Assembly: GCF_016907715.1 (NCBI RefSeq)
Contig: NZ_JAFBCM010000001.1
Span: 4,960,001 to 5,024,000 of the forward strand
DNA length: 64,000 nucleotides
Reading direction: 5' to 3'
DNA from: Tenggerimyces flavus
Lineage (GTDB): Bacteria; Actinomycetota; Actinomycetes; Propionibacteriales; Actinopolymorphaceae
Part shown: piece after piece, positions 59,562 through 64,000 of the stretch
How the letters are laid out: the number at the start of each line of letters is the position of its first letter
Numbering within the stretch: position 1 is the stretch's first letter
The notes under the pieces: generated by a model
Database searches by the model: none
What the model was told of the DNA's origin: nothing
The model's input: only the letters and a program-made list of their open reading frames with translations
Translations under genes and position numbers: made by a program

Positions 59562-60847
59562 GTGAGCGCCGCGGCGAGGGAGTCGATCGCACCCGCGAGC
59601 GACTCGGCGTGGCCCACCAGCTCGGCGGTCACGGCTTCGGCGGGCAGCGCGCCCTTGGTCGTCTCGGAGATCAGCCCGCCGGCGGCCACGGTGTAGGCGG
59701 ACAGGTTGGCGAGCGCTTCCTTCTTGCCGGCCTCGTCCTTGCCGGCGGCCGCGACGGCGTAGCTGACGAAGTCGTTGATGTGCGAGCGCCAGGCCTCGAG
59801 GAACGTCTCCTCGGTGCTCTGGTCGGACAGCGAGCCGACGGCCTTGGAGATCGCGACCGAGTTCGCGTCGAGCGTGGCGGTCGCGGCCTTGAACGCGGGG
59901 GAGTCCGCGCCGGCGGTGTACGCGGTGAAGACGGCGATCCCAGCGAGGTAGACGTGCTCGGTCAGGGCGGCGGTGAGGTTGGCGCGCAATGTTGACGCGG
60001 CGTCGTTCGGGTCGCCCGCCATCTTCGTCGCCTTCGCGATGCCGCCGGCCAGCGCTGTCGCGCTCATCGGCATGTGCGCCGCGGCGGCGCGCAGATCGTC
60101 GTAGGCCGTGGGCTTGTTCTCGGCGAACCCATCGACCGCCTTCGCGAGCGAGCTGATGTGCGTCTCGAACTCCTTCTGGACCGCGGCTGCCGGCAGCGTA
60201 CCTCCGGTCGCGTCGTCGAAGAACCGTCCGGCGGCCTTCGCGTACGCCATCAGGTTGTCGACTGCTTCCTGCTTGCCCTTCGCGTCCTTGGTCTTGGCGG
60301 CGACGGCGTACGCGACGAAGTCATTGATGTGGGACCGCCAGGACTGCAGGAACGTGTCGCCCTGCTCCTTGCCCACGATGCTCGCGACGGCCGCGCCGAC
60401 TGCCTGGGAGTTGGCGTCGAGCGTCTTCGCGGCGAGCTTGAACTCGGGGGAGTCCGCCCCCTTCGCGTACGCGGTCGCGACCGCGATGCCGGCGAGGTAG
60501 ACGTGCTCGGTGAGCAGGTACGTGAGGCCGGACCGCAGCTCGGCGGCCTTGGAGTCCAGCGCGCCCTCGATGCCCGCGGCCTGGGCGAACCCGGTCGCGA
60601 GCGCCGTCGCGGTCATCGGCATATGGCCGGCCGCGGCGCGGGAGTCGGCGAACGGGTCGCCGGTGCCCTTCGGCATCAGCGCCTCGGCGGTGTGCTCGGA
60701 GTGCTCGGGCGACGGTGCCGCCGTGGTCTTCTCCGGCGCCGGCGTGGTGGGCGCGGCGGCCGGGTCGTTCTGTTGACCGCAGCTCGCGGCGACGAGCAGG
60801 GCCAGCACCCCACTCGCGGCGAGAGCCTTGCGAAGGGCATGGCGCAT
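59558..60847 (-). CDS. lipoprotein with two tandem homologous helical domains
   Basis: A 429-residue lipoprotein with lipobox LLVAASC (Cys23) and a Pro/Thr linker. Two domains follow at about residues 66-240 and 251-425. They share AA(G/A)HMPM(T/S)ATALA, LTEHVYLAGIAV, (T/D)ANS and WRSHINDFV-x-YA. The repeated His and Met residues could bind metal (inference). I do not recognise a named family. It is the first gene of the sigK-rskA operon, so it could be the signal sensor or a target. Confidence 0.75.
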   Translation of the reverse strand: MRHALRKALAASGVLALLVAASCGQQNDPAAAPTTPAPEKTTAAPSPEHSEHTAEALMPKGTGDPFADSRAAAGHMPMTATALATGFAQAAGIEGALDSKAAELRSGLTYLLTEHVYLAGIAVATAYAKGADSPEFKLAAKTLDANSQAVGAAVASIVGKEQGDTFLQSWRSHINDFVAYAVAAKTKDAKGKQEAVDNLMAYAKAAGRFFDDATGGTLPAAAVQKEFETHISSLAKAVDGFAENKPTAYDDLRAAAAHMPMSATALAGGIAKATKMAGDPNDAASTLRANLTAALTEHVYLAGIAVFTAYTAGADSPAFKAATATLDANSVAISKAVGSLSDQSTEETFLEAWRSHINDFVSYAVAAAGKDEAGKKEALANLSAYTVAAGGLISETTKGALPAEAVTAELVGHAESLAGAIDSLAAALT

Positions 60848-60921
60848 ATCGAGACTCCCGACCTCGGTGGTGGGGCTGGACACGGGGAGTTCGTCGCCGC
60901 GATGCGTCCGGATTGGTCTTA

Positions 60922-61782
60922 CTACGACAATGTTTGCCGGATCGCCTCGCCGAGGACGGTGTCCGCGTCGTCGTGGGGCGGGTCGTCGGTGCGCCAGGCG
61001 ACGAAGCCGTCCGGCCTGACCAGCACGGTTCCGTACCGCCAGGCGCTGTCGTGGCGGTGGACGAGCCCCTTGCGACCGGCCGCCTGGGCCCACCCGGCGT
61101 CGTCGGTGATCAGCGCGAGGCCGTTCGCCCAGACGTCGACGGTCGACGTGTTCTCGTCGAGCCAGACGTGGGGGAGCCTGGTGCCCGGCTTGGCGCTCGG
61201 GTGGCGAGGGTCGTCGAACGGGGGACCGGCGTAGGTGTACCCGAACTTCAGCGTGAGGTCGTCGACGAGCTCGGCTTCGTCGTCGTCGCCGTCGTCGGCT
61301 GTGTCGCCGCCGAACCACGCGCGGCCGGTGGCGACGGCCTGGTCGACGGTCTCGCCGCTGTCCGGGTCGAAGCGTACGTAGAGGTTGGGCAGGTCGCCGA
61401 CGATGCGGACCATGCCCTCGTACTACTCGTTGCTGACCTGGCCGATGGCGAACGTCTTGTCCTGCAAGGCGTTTCCGAGGTCGGCACGGACCATGATGCT
61501 AGCCACGTCCTCAAGCATTCCGATGCCGTGGCGGGCTATGCCCAGGCCGTGTCTGGTCGGGCTGTCGTTGCCGTCCGCCGCGACGAGCGGAAGACCTCTT
61601 CGAGCCTGTCCTGGGAGAGCACGACGTCCCGGCTGGGGCTGATCGTGTCGTCGGGCTGCTCGACGTTGGGTGGGTCGATCCAGCGGTAGTTGTCACTGGT
61701 GAGGCTCTCGGCCCAGAGGATTCCGGTGCCGTCGATCTGCCAGGGATTGGCCTGGCGTACGGCGTTCTCGATGCCCGCGGCG
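60922..61782 (-). pseudogene. decayed FAD-dependent aromatic hydroxylase (PheA/TfdB type)
   Basis: Three fragments in order on one strand: an N-terminal part (GTGILWAESLTSDNYRWID, then VLSQDRLEEVF) in one frame; the DG motif ADGNDSPTRHGLGIARHGIG and RADLGNALQDKTFAIGQVSN in another; a TAG at 61423-61425; then a C-terminal part to 60922 (GYTYAGPPFDDPRHP, RLPHVWLDENTSTVDV). The GxGxxG start, the GDAAH flavin motif and about 80 residues after LEEVF are missing. Several lesions mean it is dead. Confidence 0.75.
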
Positions 61783-62160
61783 GGGTATCAGCTCGTGCAG
61801 CAAGCGGAAATGGCCCGGGTCGTTCTTGGCCTGCTCGACGAGCCCGTCGACCATCGTGCGGAGCGCTTGGGGTCCGTCGGCGCGGTCCTGGTCGAGCTCG
61901 AGGGGCATGAGCATGCGCGCCGTGATGGCGTGCTCGATGACCGCACGGACGAGGGCTTCCTTGGTGGGGAAGTAGTAGTGCAGCGTCGCCACCGTGATGC
62001 CGGCCCTTGCGGCGACATCGCGGGTACGGAGATTGGCCAACCCGTGCTGGCGGATCACCTCGTACCCGGCCACGATCAGCCGCTCCCGCCGTTCCTCCGA
62101 GCGCGGCCACGGAGAGTTGTTGGACAGATCTCGGCCTCTATCCCGACATCTGTCCAACAA
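61783..62160 (-). pseudogene. TetR-family regulator truncated at both ends
   Basis: A TetR helix-turn-helix (SEERRERLIVAGYEVIRQHG, then AARAGITVATLHYYF) and part of the ligand domain ending FRLLHELIP are present. No ATG or GTG starts the frame; the first codons lie inside the R4 hairpin at 62115-62162. After HELIP the frame departs from the family and meets the hydroxylase fragment. It probably once regulated that hydroxylase. Confidence 0.7.
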
Positions 62161-62162
62161 CT
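62115..62162. repeat. R4 hairpin, 20-8-20 palindrome with one mismatch (copy 2)
   Basis: Arms AGTTGTTGGACAGATCTCGG / CCGACATCTGTCCAACAACT have one mismatch and an 8-nt loop (CCTCTATC). Relative to copy 1 (32574), position 2 is C to G and position 12 is G to A, each with the matching change in the other arm. It overlaps the 5' end of a degraded TetR gene. Confidence 0.8.
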
Positions 62163-62197
62163 CCCGGGGCGCCGGCGAGCAAGCAGCCTGGACACGA

Positions 62198-62232
62198 CGA
62201 AACCCCGCCCGGAGGGGTCGGGCGGGGCTTCG
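62198..62232 (-). terminator. rho-independent-like terminator after the rpf gene
   Basis: On the minus strand CGAAGCCCCGCCCG / CGGGCGGGGTTTCG form a 14-bp stem with one G-T pair and a 7-nt loop, followed by TCGTGTCC. It starts 22 bp after the rpf stop codon. Confidence 0.75.
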
Positions 62233-62254
62233 TTGTTACTTCAAGAGGGCCGGA

Positions 62255-63180
<926 letters not shown>

Positions 63181-63273
63181 ACAATCGCGCCACCTCCGAG
63201 GCGCGACCGGACAGACTCTACGTCGTGACCTTTTCGTTAACAACCGGGGGGATCGGGCATGTGGATAGCGGGG

Positions 63274-63795
63274 TCACGTCCGTCCGTCTCGTTCCTGAGC
63301 ATCACTGAGCGCGTCGAATAGTCCGATTTGACCGGGGTCGTCCTGGGTGTTCGACGGCTTTCCCCAGGTCGCCTCGAGCACTGTGAAACCCTGCGCGCGG
63401 GCGGCCGAACACACCTCAAAATCGTCGTCGACGAGCAGTGCGACTCGGCGTGTCGCGGCGATTCTCTTGAGAATTTCGACCTTTGTTATGCGCGCTGGGC
63501 GACGGTCGTTCGGCCGTCGCAGCAACAGTTCTCCGGCCGGGATTCCGTGGGTGGAAAACCACTTCTCGGTGTCGCGGCGACAGTGTTCCGGCCGCCCGGA
63601 CAAATAGGTCACGTCGTACCGTTCCGCCAGCTCTCGCGCGACCGCGAGCCCCTCGGGAAGGAGCGGATCGTCGACAGCTGCGGCAAAGAACGCGTCCCAG
63701 TTCTTCGGGCGTTTCGCTACGTGATGTAGTCGGTGGGTGACGTCGGCGAGGACGCCGTCGATGTCGACCACCGCGACGGCTCGGGGCTCAGGCAT
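63274..63795 (-). CDS. HAD-superfamily phosphatase domain protein
   Basis: A 173-residue protein with HAD motif I VVDIDGVLADVTHRLHH at the N-terminus, motif II YLSGRPEHC, and acidic motif IV VALLVDDDFEVC. The size and motifs resemble the phosphatase domain of polynucleotide-kinase-type proteins, seen here without a kinase domain. Substrate unknown. Its promoter faces the end of an S9 peptidase gene. Start ATG (MPEPRAV) at 63795. Confidence 0.8.
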   Translation of the reverse strand: MPEPRAVAVVDIDGVLADVTHRLHHVAKRPKNWDAFFAAAVDDPLLPEGLAVARELAERYDVTYLSGRPEHCRRDTEKWFSTHGIPAGELLLRRPNDRRPARITKVEILKRIAATRRVALLVDDDFEVCSAARAQGFTVLEATWGKPSNTQDDPGQIGLFDALSDAQERDGRT

Positions 63796-63855
63796 GAGAG
63801 AAGAATCCCAGGAGCGGTCCTCAACCGGCCAGCCGCTCCCGGTCAGCTCGAGCGT

Positions 63856-64000
63856 TCAGACGTACTTGGTGATCCAGGCGCGGACCTCGGCGAGCAGGTG
63901 CCGCTGGTGCGCGGCCTCGGCGATCGCGTGGCCCTCCCGCGGATAGGTGACCAATCGCACAGTGGCGTCGTGGTCGAGCAGCGCCCGGTGGAAGCCGATC
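63856..64000 (-). CDS. C-terminus of an S9-type peptidase (5' part outside window)
   Basis: The last 47 residues are visible and open to the right edge: ALLDHDATVRLVTYPREGHA then HLLAEVRAWITKYV and a stop at 63856. The REGHA His is the catalytic His of prolyl-oligopeptidase-like enzymes. It is distinct from the complete S9 gene at 47833. Confidence 0.75.
   Translation of the reverse strand, partial: IGFHRALLDHDATVRLVTYPREGHAIAEAAHQRHLLAEVRAWITKYV

Overview
The window is high-GC actinobacterial DNA with strong GC3 bias, dense operons and many 4-bp ATGA/GTGA overlaps. The block DUF881 - small basic protein - DUF881 - gcvH - FHA protein - MerR - bifunctional-nuclease family - MerR - gcvP matches, in order, the mycobacterial Rv1823-Rv1832 neighbourhood. 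Together with an Rpf gene behind a ydaO riboswitch and a VanHAX cluster of Streptomyces type, this points to a soil actinomycete, possibly Propionibacteriales (the last step is inference).

Layout. 1-3.4 kb: 2-oxoacid dehydrogenase E1 alpha (cut by the left edge) and beta, a methyltransferase, and an ArsR-SRPBCC pair. 3.4-4.2 kb: palindrome-rich island 1. 4.2-13.2 kb: DUF421 membrane protein, HelD/HelR-type RNA polymerase motor, a frameshifted MFS transporter, CDP-alcohol phosphatidyltransferase, mannose-1-phosphate guanylyltransferase fusion, M48 protease, and a secreted protein. 13.2-17.3 kb: NB-ARC/TPR regulator, second CDP-alcohol phosphatidyltransferase, methyltransferase. 17.3-17.7 kb: palindrome island. 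18-26.5 kb: the conserved envelope/glycine-cleavage block, including a glycine riboswitch before gcvP. 26.5-33 kb: MarR regulator, nonsense-mutated TetR, two-component system, DedA protein, hydrolases, PLD-like and SnoaL-like proteins. 33-38 kb: a large secreted glycosidase-like protein and an aldo/keto reductase. 37.9-46.9 kb: glycopeptide-resistance region (VanK-like FemX, VanH, VanA, VanX, alanine-racemase-like and MurG-like paralogues, VanS, VanR, VanY-like peptidase), with an 11-bp-phased TATCG direct repeat in front of vanH and between vanR and vanY. 46.5-50.6 kb: metabolic enzymes and an S9 peptidase. 50.6-51.3 kb: palindrome island 4. 51.3-64 kb: beta-helix protein, TetR, SGNH hydrolase, a probable NamZ relic, TldD/TldE pair, sigma/anti-sigma/lipoprotein operon, a decayed TetR-monooxygenase locus, rpf with a c-di-AMP riboswitch, a HAD phosphatase, and the end of another S9 peptidase.

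The most unusual feature is not a protein. Several families of self-complementary intergenic elements (called R1-R4 here) recur in the window. Within each family, arm sequences differ between copies while base pairing is kept, and R1, R2 and R3 sit together in islands at 3.4-4.15, 17.37-17.72 and 50.66-51.32 kb. R3 folds on paper as a closed three-way junction, R1 as a double hairpin, R2 as a long hairpin with a conserved loop, and R4 as a 20-8-20 hairpin. I know of no described family that matches them. All functions are inferred from sequence alone.
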